From positions 1 through 64,000 of the forward strand of contig JAEESN010000016.1 in NCBI GenBank assembly GCA_016286365.1: 64,000 bases of DNA. The letters are read 5' to 3'. Every line of letters begins with the position of its first letter. The stretch's first letter is position 1. Of this stretch, positions 1 through 7,610 are shown in pieces. This DNA is from Treponema sp. GTDB taxonomy: Bacteria > Spirochaetota > Spirochaetia > Treponematales > Treponemataceae. A program made the translations under genes and the position numbers. The notes below the pieces were generated by a model. The model saw only the letters and a list, made by a program, of their open reading frames with translations. It was not told where the DNA came from and searched no databases.

Positions 1-1334
1 TCGTAGAAAACAATTATTACGAGCTCAACAAGGATCAGATTAAAAAGAAAAAGCTCATAAACGGAATTCCTGTAATTTCAAAATACAATCCAAATACTTC
101 ACAGATTACTCTTCTTTTTTCTATCCGAGGCGGAATGCTGAACTCTGGCGATAATCACGGATTTGAAGAAGTAATGGTAAGCCTTCTTGCAACAAACATG
201 CAAAAAGAATTATATACGGAAGCACAGAACGGAAAGATTAAAGGCCTTCCTTCTATTTCTTATGATATTGATTTATGCACAAGCACAATCTGTCTTGAAT
301 GCGAAAAAGAAGATTTTGAAGTCTGCTGTAAAGCTATTTCCAAAGCATTGATTTACGGAGAAATAATTCCTGCAGCCGCAGACAGGGCAGTTTCTAACAG
401 GCAGTATTCAAAGAGGCTCGAAAACGGAAGTGCAACCTATCAGATTTACTGCGCAATGATTAAAGAACTCTTCCCAAAAACAACTCTTTCTAAAATATAT
501 GACTCAGAAAAAGATATCCTTGTGAATGCAAGCTATCAGAAAATCCTGGAAACTTATCCGGCTCTTTTGGACGCTTCAAGATACACAGTCATCCTTACCG
601 GTAATTTTAGTGATAATTACGAAAAAGTTTTGAACAGCTCCATTGCCCTACTTGGAAGTCAGAACGGAAAGTTGAATTACTCATACACCAAAGCCAAGAT
701 GCCTTCTAAAAAATCTGTAAACGTAAAGATTAATCACACCTTCTTAACAGATATTCCAAAAGAAAAAGCAGGGCCGATGCCTGCAGTATTAATTCCGACG
801 ACAGAATTCTTAGACCCGGTATTGTACGCCTTTGAAGCACCCGAGCCAGGAACAAAAAATCAGGCTTTATTCGAAGCAATGCTTTATTATATTGAATACA
901 TGCTGAACCAGGAGATTAAGGAAAACAAGAGATTAAAATCTGCAAAGGCAACTGTTACACCGCAGAAATCCGTAATCAACTGCGCCGTAATCACCTTCAG
1001 TAATGTTGATCACACAAAAGAAATTGATGCTACCTGGAATGCAACGCTCCAGAAGATTAAAACACTCTTACAGTCAAACGAAGTAAATCAGGTATTGCAG
1101 AAGATTAAGGATGTATGGACAACAACACATCTTTCTGCTTCTTCGACTAACACGGGAACTGCATATCTTATGGCTTCGGGAATTGAATTTTTTAAAGATG
1201 ATCCAAAGGCTGAATATTACCTTGAACAGTATAATTACATCCAAAACGCAAAAATCGAAGATTATCTTGATATCATGAAATATTTCCCAGAACAGGTAAA
1301 CCTCAAGATTTACTCGACTGAAGGTAAGAAATAA
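1..1334 (+). CDS. M16 (insulinase-like) peptidase family protein, 3' part
   Basis: The reading frame is open from base 3 to the stop at 1334, so the gene begins left of the window and about 443 residues are visible. The visible part opens with an M16-type strand and turn (NGIPVIS, then SIRGGM). The position where active M16 domains carry HxxEH reads HGFEEVM instead. It therefore looks like the non-catalytic second half of a long M16 protein, with the zinc site expected upstream. Such proteins degrade peptides, often in the periplasm; the signal peptide would lie outside the window. It converges with the next gene, with only 4 bases between the stops. The family call comes from sequence pattern only. 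Confidence 0.72.
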   Translation, partial: VENNYYELNKDQIKKKKLINGIPVISKYNPNTSQITLLFSIRGGMLNSGDNHGFEEVMVSLLATNMQKELYTEAQNGKIKGLPSISYDIDLCTSTICLECEKEDFEVCCKAISKALIYGEIIPAAADRAVSNRQYSKRLENGSATYQIYCAMIKELFPKTTLSKIYDSEKDILVNASYQKILETYPALLDASRYTVILTGNFSDNYEKVLNSSIALLGSQNGKLNYSYTKAKMPSKKSVNVKINHTFLTDIPKEKAGPMPAVLIPTTEFLDPVLYAFEAPEPGTKNQALFEAMLYYIEYMLNQEIKENKRLKSAKATVTPQKSVINCAVITFSNVDHTKEIDATWNATLQKIKTLLQSNEVNQVLQKIKDVWTTTHLSASSTNTGTAYLMASGIEFFKDDPKAEYYLEQYNYIQNAKIEDYLDIMKYFPEQVNLKIYSTEGKK

Positions 1335-1338
1335 AAAT

Positions 1339-1995
1339 CTATTCACAGGCCGGCGAGAAAACCATATCCATCGGAACGTCATACTCTGACACTTCAAGCT
1401 CATTTTCTTCTACAAGCTGAAAGTCAAAGCACACGCCGGCGAATATTAATTTATGCGGATCCGGATAATTTTTTTTAAGACAGGACAGATAAAAATCATA
1501 AAAGCCCTTGCCTCTTCCAAGCCTTTTTCCACTCTTTGTAAACGCGCGCCCCGGAACAAGAACTAATATATTTTCAAAAGAGCTTTTATTCAAAGAACTC
1601 TCTTTATCTGCCTCTTCCCCTGAATCAATCTTGCCTTCTCTGGGAATCCTGAACTTTTTTTCTTCGCCCGCCAGAGGTTCAAGTATTTTAAAAGAGCCGT
1701 CACTCACCTGCTCTGTAATTTCAAAACCACACTCCAGAGGGTAAAAATCCATATTATTTGTTCCCGGGATAATCCGCGGAAGCCAAACCTTTTTCCCGTC
1801 CTTCATCGCTTCCTTTATCAAAGCCATTAAACAAACCTCATCCGGCAGTGCCATATAAGCAAAAACCGACGACGCATTTTTGTAAACCGAAGAAGAAAGA
1901 ATCTTTTTACAAACCTCTTCGCTCTGCACCGTAAGACTTCCTTTGTGATTTTCGAGACGTGTTTTTATAGCCTGGCGTAAAGTGGATTTTGTCAT
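1339..1995 (-). CDS. 5-formyltetrahydrofolate cyclo-ligase
   Basis: A 218-residue protein of the 5-FTHF cyclo-ligase family, which converts 5-formyl-THF to 5,10-methenyl-THF using ATP in the cytoplasm. The C-terminal signature RLGRGKGFYDFYL (about residues 157-169), preceded by LVLVPGRAF, is the family's folate/ATP loop. The N-terminal helix with TLRQAIKTRLEN also fits. Residues 108-140 form a Lys/Glu/Ser-rich insert that is probably a surface loop. No clear Shine-Dalgarno sequence precedes the ATG. The gene is convergent with the M16 peptidase and appears monocistronic. The symbols fau or ygfA are used for homologues. Confidence 0.9.
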   Translation of the reverse strand: MTKSTLRQAIKTRLENHKGSLTVQSEEVCKKILSSSVYKNASSVFAYMALPDEVCLMALIKEAMKDGKKVWLPRIIPGTNNMDFYPLECGFEITEQVSDGSFKILEPLAGEEKKFRIPREGKIDSGEEADKESSLNKSSFENILVLVPGRAFTKSGKRLGRGKGFYDFYLSCLKKNYPDPHKLIFAGVCFDFQLVEENELEVSEYDVPMDMVFSPACE

Positions 1996-2143
1996 TTAAA
2001 AAACCATTGAATTATGTATTTGATATAGATTAACTATAACACATAAAATGTTTAAATCAATTTAAAGCTGCAACACTTTGAGTAACATAATAATTCATAA
2101 ACAATTCTACTAAAACCTTTTGATTTAATAAACTTAGTTTTCT

Positions 2144-2821
2144 TTATTTCCATTCTTTTTTTCGCAGAGCTTTCAGATAGTTTTGTTTTAAATCTCTTAA
2201 GCTGCCGAAGAATGTCATTTCTGAATTAGAAAAACTGTTATTTTCAACTTTAAGTCTTATAAGTTCCATGGTACAGATAAAATCAGCAACCTGAAACAAT
2301 TTATAATCAGATGGCATTACTTTTTTGAATTTTGGATTTTGTAAAAGTGCGTTAAACACAGAAGAAAGAAGTTTGCTTACTTGAATTTGACCGTTATCGT
2401 AATAAATTTTGACATCATCAAAAGCAAGAAATTCATTGTAATGATTCCGAATAAAATGTGAAATCTGTTTTGAAAGTTTGCCTGTTGCCTCAATTGAATC
2501 TTCAAGATGTTTCTTTTCTATGTAAAAGCATTTATATTGAACATCAATTGAACGTATAAAAGCCATCATTTTATTAAAAATTCTTCGGCGTTCAATTACA
2601 TTCATTTCTTTATAGATTTCTTCTTTCCGAATAATTGGTCCGGTATGAATACATAGATTCTTGAGTCCCAAATATGAAAGCTCTGTATCAAGATGTTTAA
2701 TTTTTTCCTGAATATCTACATCTTGATTATGGAACACCATAGTTATGATGTAGTATGGAGAATGAAAACTGTATTCTCCAAAATCACCGGATTCGTCTAT
2801 AAAAATACTGAGTTCTCTCAA
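2144..2821 (-). CDS. DUF3800 domain protein
   Basis: A 225-residue protein beginning RELSIFIDESGDFG, the acidic strand that defines DUF3800 proteins, which have an RNase H-like fold and are often found in accessory or mobile regions. A second conserved acidic stretch, KIYYDNGQ, lies near residue 140, and LFQVADFICTMELI near residue 180 resembles the family's C-terminal helix. The biochemical role is not established. The start used is TTG at 2821. The only in-frame alternative upstream would translate a structured terminator, and no ribosome binding site is visible. It lies 16 bases beyond the terminator of the candidate small RNA, so its transcription is unclear. Confidence 0.75.
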   Translation of the reverse strand: MRELSIFIDESGDFGEYSFHSPYYIITMVFHNQDVDIQEKIKHLDTELSYLGLKNLCIHTGPIIRKEEIYKEMNVIERRRIFNKMMAFIRSIDVQYKCFYIEKKHLEDSIEATGKLSKQISHFIRNHYNEFLAFDDVKIYYDNGQIQVSKLLSSVFNALLQNPKFKKVMPSDYKLFQVADFICTMELIRLKVENNSFSNSEMTFFGSLRDLKQNYLKALRKKEWK

Positions 2822-2836
2822 AATATTATACCACTC

Positions 2837-2864
2837 AAAAAAAAAGGCGAGGAACTTCCTCGCC
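2837..2864 (-). terminator. Rho-independent terminator of the candidate small RNA
   Basis: The minus strand has a perfect inverted repeat GGCGAGGAA/TTCCTCGCC around one base, followed by nine T residues. Confidence 0.85.
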
Positions 2865-2900
2865 GGTAGATGGACCTGGGTCTCTCGACCAGCCCTAATG
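2837..2900 (-). ncRNA. candidate small RNA of about 64 nt
   Basis: On the minus strand a strong promoter (TTGACA, 16 nt, TAGAAT) is followed about 7 nt later by a short structured segment and then a perfect GC-rich hairpin with a 9-T tract. The segment contains a stem closed by a GAGA tetraloop (CTGGTC-GAGA-GACCCAG, one bulge). The transcript carries no ATG ORF. It does not match tRNA, tmRNA, SRP RNA or 6S RNA as I know them. It could also be an attenuated leader of the DUF3800 gene just downstream, but the terminator would stop most transcripts 16 nt before that start codon. Confidence 0.5.
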
Positions 2901-2905
2901 ACTAT

Positions 2906-2933
2906 ATTCTACCTGATTTATTGTATTTGTCAA
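2906..2933 (-). promoter_or_regulatory. Promoter of the candidate small RNA
   Basis: On the minus strand TTGACA lies at 2933-2928 and TAGAAT at 2911-2906, 16 nt apart. This predicts a start near 2899-2900. Confidence 0.6.
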
Positions 2934-2943
2934 GTTTGGAACT

Positions 2944-2983
2944 AGTCATCCTCCTAAATCTGACCAGATTTAAGGGGATGACT
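2944..2983. repeat. Imperfect palindrome upstream of the small RNA promoter
   Basis: AGTCATCC and GGATGACT form the outer arms, and AAATCTG/CAGATTT-like inner arms enclose a short loop. It sits between the tRNA-Asn terminator and the -35 box of the small RNA. It could be an operator or a second transcript end. No T tract follows on either strand. Confidence 0.4.
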
Positions 2984-3041
2984 AATAATCCTTATTTCGG
3001 AATAGATTTACCGATAGAATGAATTATAAACACTCCAGGAC

Positions 3042-3079
3042 AAAAAAAAAGGTAAACCCCTGAATCAGAGATTTACCTT
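3042..3079 (-). terminator. Terminator of tRNA-Asn
   Basis: On the minus strand GGTAAATCTCTGA pairs with CAGGGGTTTACC and nine T residues follow, immediately downstream of the tRNA. Confidence 0.8.
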
Positions 3080-3081
3080 TA

Positions 3082-3154
3082 CGGCTCTTGCTGGGCTTGA
3101 ACCAGCGACACACGGATTAACAGTCCGTTGCTCTACCGACTGAGCTAAAGAACC
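3082..3154 (-). tRNA. tRNA-Asn (GTT)
   Basis: A complete 73-nt cloverleaf on the minus strand. The acceptor arms GGTTCTT/AAGAGCC pair over 7 positions, the D-arm has AGCTCAGTCGGTAGAGC, the anticodon loop CTGTTAA gives anticodon GTT, and the T-arm has the GGTTCAAGCC loop. CCA is not encoded. A consensus promoter and a terminator flank it, so it is a single-gene unit. Confidence 0.97.
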
Positions 3155-3181
3155 TTACATTCGTTTTTCGAACGTATTGAT

Positions 3182-3210
3182 ATAATATAGAAATGCGACT
3201 TTTATGTCAA
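3182..3210 (-). promoter_or_regulatory. Promoter of tRNA-Asn
   Basis: On the minus strand TTGACA (3210-3205) is followed after 17 nt by TATTAT (3187-3182). The predicted start is about 20 nt before the tRNA 5' end. Confidence 0.8.
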
Positions 3211-3241
3211 CACTCTAAGCCAATTTTTTGGACGGTTGAAC

Positions 3242-6200
3242 CTATTTTACAAGAATAAATTCAACACGTCTGTTCTTCCAGTTGTTGTCCTTGTCTTTTG
3301 GATTTACAACCGGCTTTGTTCCGCCCATACCTTCTGTTGTGATATTCGAAGCAGAAACACCGCGCTTTACAAGGTAATCCTTGATTCCATCTGCACGCTC
3401 TTTAGAAAGAGGCATTAATCCCCTTCCCCATTCACTCATATTATCCTGAGTTTCCTCGAGCTCGTTGTCTGTTACGCGGTTTGCATGTCCCTGAATCTGA
3501 ATCTTATAATCAGGGAATTTTTTAAGAATCTCTGCAATACGATTTAAGATTTCAAGATTCTTTTTAACCTGTGCAACAGAAAGCTTTGAATTAGATTTCT
3601 GGAAGTTTGCAGCATCAGATTCAAAGATAATCGATGGAACTGCCATCTTAAGAACGTTTCCTTCCCTGATTACAAGAACGTCGATCGGGATAACACCTTC
3701 TAAGACAGTTGTCATTCCAAGGTTATCTGTAATCTTAAAGCGGTATGGATAATCCATGGCAGACTGAACGCGTTCAGCATTTCCGTTTTTATCTTTATAA
3801 ATATTACTCAAACCATCCCAGATGATTCTTTCTGTAAGCTGTTCCTTTCCTTCTGTAACCCAGAAACGTTTTCCCTTAGGATCAAGAATTTCGAAAGACC
3901 AGTTTTTAATCTGAGCCTTTGTATTTGCAGAAAGCTTGATGAATAAGTCATCATCTACACCGTCGTTATCAGGGCTAAAGTACTGTGGAGCTGTCTGAAC
4001 AGATGCCTGAGGAGGTGTAACTGTACAAACAAACGGAGTACTTATTGCATTGATTTTATTTCCCTTCTTGTATTCAACATCAAGTGTTGCAAAGAAAGTA
4101 CCTTCTACAACCTTTTTAGTTTTAGAATCGTTTCCGTGCCATGTAATCTGACCAGGAAGATTTTTCATCTCTGCATCGCTGATTGTATAAACTACAGAAC
4201 CATCCTCGCGCTTAATCTGGAATTTCCATGAAGCAAGGTCTTCCTGAACAGTCGCTTTGATTGTGAACTTCTGTTCGTCTAAAATCTTATCGTTATTTGG
4301 AGAAATACCTTCGTATTCGGCTGTGAGGTAAACCTTTGTTTCTCTGTTATCCATTACGATGTCTTTGATTTCTGTAGAGAAGCTGTTTCCCGCATCATCA
4401 GTACTGTAGATTACAACACTGTATTTTCCGTTATCTGCAAGGTTTCCGGATTCGTTTGAACCATCCCATACAAAGCTGTTTGATTTTCCGCTCCATACAT
4501 AGCTCTTTACAATCTTGTCCTTTGCGTTACGAACTTCTGCTGTCCATTTCTTTTCGTTAGTAGCATCTTTAATTGTTACAGGAAGATTATCCTTTACTCC
4601 GTCTGAATCAGGAGAGAAGAATGAATAAGGAACTTCTGCAACTAAAGAAGGATATTTTGTATCGATCTCAAAGTCACCTGTAACGGCTGATGCATCTGAA
4701 CCGTTTGCAGTTGTAATTGCAAGCGAAGCTTTATAAGTTCCGTCGTTACAGCGGATTCCTTCGTTATCTTTTCCATCCCAAACAAAACTCATAGGAAGCT
4801 TTTTAGAATCTTTTTTAGAGTAAACAACATTTCCCTTTGCATCTGTGATTTTAAAATCATATGTTGTAACATCTTTTGCTTCTGTTACAGGAGAGATTGT
4901 GATTGTATCTTTAATTCTGTCGTTGTTAGGAGAGAAAGCCTTATCTTTTGTTGCAAGAAGAAGAGTAGCTTCTGTTGTATCAAAAGTGATTTTTTCAAGT
5001 GACTGACCGCCACCTGTGTTACCCGCATCATCAGTTGCAGTAACAACAAGGATGTATTCACCCTTAGAAGCGATTTTTCCGTTATCATCAATTCCGTTCC
5101 ATACTACATTTTCTGGAGGAAGAGAACCAAAATCAAAAGTGCGTACAGTCTTTCCTGTTTCTACAGAACGAACTTCTGCCTTCCATGAAGACTGTGGAGC
5201 TCCTGATTTATCGAGTACAGAAAGATTGAAGTTTGCTTCCGGAATATTCTTTCCGCCGAATACCTTTGTTACAGCCTTAACCTGAGCTTCCGGTTTTTTA
5301 GTATCGAGTACTACAACAGGAGAAGAAATCTTTACAGGTACATATCCGTTAAGATATTTTGCAGTAACCGAAGCCTGATATTCACCATCTGGTAAAAGGT
5401 TTCCGTTTTCATCATGACCGGTAAAATCGATTGTCTCTGGAGGAACGTTTCCGCTTGTTTTCTGATTATAGGTCTTTACAGGCTTACCATTCTTTCCGGC
5501 TTCTGCAATCACAACAGACCATTCAACAAGCTTGTTACCTGTTCTTGCATCAGGAACCGGAATTGTAACGCTGAACGATACCTTCTGATTTTTGCTGTCT
5601 GTTCCCGGAGAAAAATATCTTGATCCAAGAACATAAATATTTGTAGCAGGCTTATCTGCAGAATAGATGATGTTTGTGATTGAATTTCTTGCAGAAACGT
5701 TTCCGGCCTTATCCTGAGATGTAATTTCGTAAGAATAAATTCCATCAGGAACCTGTTCGCCCTTATCGTTTGTACCATACCAGCTGAAGTCTGAAGGAGA
5801 AGAGTTTGTCCATTTTACAGTCTTTACAACCTTTCCGTCGCTTGACTTAAATACACCAGTCCATTCATCTTCCTTAGAACCACTCTGTGTGATTTTGAAT
5901 GCTGACTTTTCACCTTCACCAAAAGTCTTTTCCGAAGGCTGTTTTAATGTAACATCAGGAGCAACTGTATCTACGATTACTTCGTATTCCTTTGTCTTAC
6001 CTGTGTTGTTGTTGTCGTCTGTAGCAGTTACATAGTAGAAATATTTTCCGTCCGGAGCGGTTTCACCATTGTTCATTACACCGTTCCATGTGATTGTATC
6101 AGGAACTTCTACACCGTCTTTTGGAGCAACAAGCTGCTTGAAGAAAACCTTTGCATTTATGTTTTCCGGTAAAGCTTCCTTGTTGTTGATTGTTCTTACA

Positions 6201-6406
6201 ACATTATGTTTTGAATCCATAATGATGAGGCTCCAGGATTTGATGTAGCGCTTATCCGAAATATGAAGAGGGATTACGAGTTCATCCTGAACACCATCGC
6301 TGTTAGGAGAAATATATTTTGGTTTTGGAGCAGCAATGATTACAGTTGTGACTGCAGTTGCGATTACTGCTGTAGTAATAATCTTTTTTATAACAGATTT
6401 TTTCAT
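3242..6406 (-). CDS. FlgD-Ig repeat protein with C-terminal OmpA domain
   Basis: A 1054-residue envelope protein. A hydrophobic N-terminal segment (residues 5-26, ending IIAAPKP) acts as a signal peptide or anchor. About eight FlgD-like Ig repeats follow, each with a W-x-G...DG-x-Y signature (for example TWNGVMNNGETAPDGKY and VWDGKDNEG). Six acidic FSPNNDG-type motifs resemble calcium-binding turns. The last ~140 residues form an OmpA-like peptidoglycan-binding domain (IQIQGHANR, LSKERADGIKDYL, NRRVEFIL). The likely role is to anchor an extended periplasmic or surface structure to peptidoglycan. The gene starts 2 bases after the stop of the barrel gene and is surely co-transcribed with it. 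The start has an SD sequence (GAGGA) inside the upstream gene. Confidence 0.85.
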   Translation of the reverse strand: MKKSVIKKIITTAVIATAVTTVIIAAPKPKYISPNSDGVQDELVIPLHISDKRYIKSWSLIIMDSKHNVVRTINNKEALPENINAKVFFKQLVAPKDGVEVPDTITWNGVMNNGETAPDGKYFYYVTATDDNNNTGKTKEYEVIVDTVAPDVTLKQPSEKTFGEGEKSAFKITQSGSKEDEWTGVFKSSDGKVVKTVKWTNSSPSDFSWYGTNDKGEQVPDGIYSYEITSQDKAGNVSARNSITNIIYSADKPATNIYVLGSRYFSPGTDSKNQKVSFSVTIPVPDARTGNKLVEWSVVIAEAGKNGKPVKTYNQKTSGNVPPETIDFTGHDENGNLLPDGEYQASVTAKYLNGYVPVKISSPVVVLDTKKPEAQVKAVTKVFGGKNIPEANFNLSVLDKSGAPQSSWKAEVRSVETGKTVRTFDFGSLPPENVVWNGIDDNGKIASKGEYILVVTATDDAGNTGGGQSLEKITFDTTEATLLLATKDKAFSPNNDRIKDTITISPVTEAKDVTTYDFKITDAKGNVVYSKKDSKKLPMSFVWDGKDNEGIRCNDGTYKASLAITTANGSDASAVTGDFEIDTKYPSLVAEVPYSFFSPDSDGVKDNLPVTIKDATNEKKWTAEVRNAKDKIVKSYVWSGKSNSFVWDGSNESGNLADNGKYSVVIYSTDDAGNSFSTEIKDIVMDNRETKVYLTAEYEGISPNNDKILDEQKFTIKATVQEDLASWKFQIKREDGSVVYTISDAEMKNLPGQITWHGNDSKTKKVVEGTFFATLDVEYKKGNKINAISTPFVCTVTPPQASVQTAPQYFSPDNDGVDDDLFIKLSANTKAQIKNWSFEILDPKGKRFWVTEGKEQLTERIIWDGLSNIYKDKNGNAERVQSAMDYPYRFKITDNLGMTTVLEGVIPIDVLVIREGNVLKMAVPSIIFESDAANFQKSNSKLSVAQVKKNLEILNRIAEILKKFPDYKIQIQGHANRVTDNELEETQDNMSEWGRGLMPLSKERADGIKDYLVKRGVSASNITTEGMGGTKPVVNPKDKDNNWKNRRVEFILVK

Positions 6407-6408
6407 GA

Positions 6409-7476
6409 TTATTCATCCTCCTCCTCGTCGAGCCAGAGAGTGATTACCGGAGGAGTTGTATCTTCGGCACCAAGGTTCAAATCAAATTCTGCAGAAACTG
6501 CATTGATGTCACCCCTGATCTGTTTGTAAGAAACAGCTGTAGCAAGTTCACTTTCGCTCCATCCGTTCTTTTCCATATAAGAGTTGTTCTTAAATCCAAA
6601 GCTGAATCTGCATGAAATTCCGATTGATGGAATATAATTCTTTACACCGGATGCAACTTCTGCAAGGTTCAAACGCTCCCCGATATTGATGAAGACGATA
6701 TCTTTAATAGAACATTCAATTCCTGCATCGGCAATAAAGTTCTGGAAGCATGGAGTTGTAAGATCGAGTGATAATCCAAGCTTAAAGTATTCTGTAGAAA
6801 CAAGAGTTCCCGAAACACCGAGCTTAAATGTTGCAAGAGTCGGGAAAGCAGAAAGTTCTTCGCCGCTTCTTAAAGGAATTGATGTTGTATCGGAAAAGTT
6901 TTTTCCAAGGTTCAATACAGAAGCACCGTATCTAAAGTCTTTGATGAATCCTAAATCTCCTACCCTGTAAACAAAGCCTAAATCAACACCTAAAGACCAG
7001 TCGTTATCTGCACCCCAGAAAACACCTGAATAAAGTCCTAATCCAACAGAAAGCTTATCTGTAATTTCTTTTGCAAAGTTTGCCTTTAAGTTCAGAGTGT
7101 TATTAACATTCATGCTTTCAAAAGGAACAAAAACACCGTTTGCTAAAATTGTAACTACAGTCCATTTTGTAGGAATAAGAACGGCACCCTGGAAGGCGCT
7201 TCCGAATTTAGAAGAATCAGAAGGGTTAGAAGAAAACATTGCAGTGTAACCGAGGTTCAATGCAATACGCTGCTGATTCGAAGTTAATGCCGGATTAACA
7301 AAAGTTGATGACGGATTGGTATAAAAAAGGCCTCCGCCACATACAGAAAGGGAACCCGAATTTGCCCTCGCACTCGAAAGTTCCTTAAAATTTTCACCAT
7401 TTACTGGAGGATTGTAAGCACTTAAAGCAGTAGTAAACAAAACCATAACTGCCGTAAGCAATAATGACCGTTTCAT
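6409..7476 (-). CDS. PorV/FadL-like outer-membrane beta-barrel protein
   Basis: A 355-residue protein with a clear signal peptide (MKRSLLLTAVMVLFTTALSA, cleavage about residue 20). It then has the pattern SSARANSGS...TNPSSTFVNPAL, typical of FadL/PorV-like barrels and the spirochaete UPF0164-type proteins, and many alternating amphipathic strands. The C-terminus is acidic (LDEEEDE) instead of ending in an aromatic residue, so the tail may be periplasmic. It is the first gene of a two-gene operon with the FlgD-Ig/OmpA protein, suggesting that the barrel and the peptidoglycan-anchored protein work together. A good SD (AAGGAG) precedes the ATG. The exact substrate or role cannot be read from the sequence. 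Confidence 0.68.
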   Translation of the reverse strand: MKRSLLLTAVMVLFTTALSAYNPPVNGENFKELSSARANSGSLSVCGGGLFYTNPSSTFVNPALTSNQQRIALNLGYTAMFSSNPSDSSKFGSAFQGAVLIPTKWTVVTILANGVFVPFESMNVNNTLNLKANFAKEITDKLSVGLGLYSGVFWGADNDWSLGVDLGFVYRVGDLGFIKDFRYGASVLNLGKNFSDTTSIPLRSGEELSAFPTLATFKLGVSGTLVSTEYFKLGLSLDLTTPCFQNFIADAGIECSIKDIVFINIGERLNLAEVASGVKNYIPSIGISCRFSFGFKNNSYMEKNGWSESELATAVSYKQIRGDINAVSAEFDLNLGAEDTTPPVITLWLDEEEDE

Positions 7477-7574
7477 AAAATCTCCTTATTAAATTTTGAA
7501 TATATTATAAAGTAAAAACAATTTTTATACCATAAAGACACAATTAATCGCAATTTTTATACAGATTTTTAAGG

Positions 7575-7603
7575 TTGAAAATTCGCCAAAAGTGACTTAT
7601 TAT
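7575..7603 (+). promoter_or_regulatory. Promoter of the 7611 gene, ATG at predicted start of transcription
   Basis: TTGAAA (7575-7580), 17 nt, TATTAT (7598-7603). The ATG begins 8 nt after the -10 box and no SD sequence is present, which suggests a leaderless mRNA. Confidence 0.6.
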
Positions 7604-7610
7604 TAAAAGT

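Noticed and set aside
2846-2900. N-terminal extension of the DUF3800 protein through the small RNA
   Set aside because: The frame is open, but it would translate a GC-rich terminator and has no start codon or SD; the conserved domain begins at the TTG.
4885-5778. Several ORFs in both directions inside the FlgD-Ig/OmpA gene
   Set aside because: They are shadows of the repetitive long gene in other frames.
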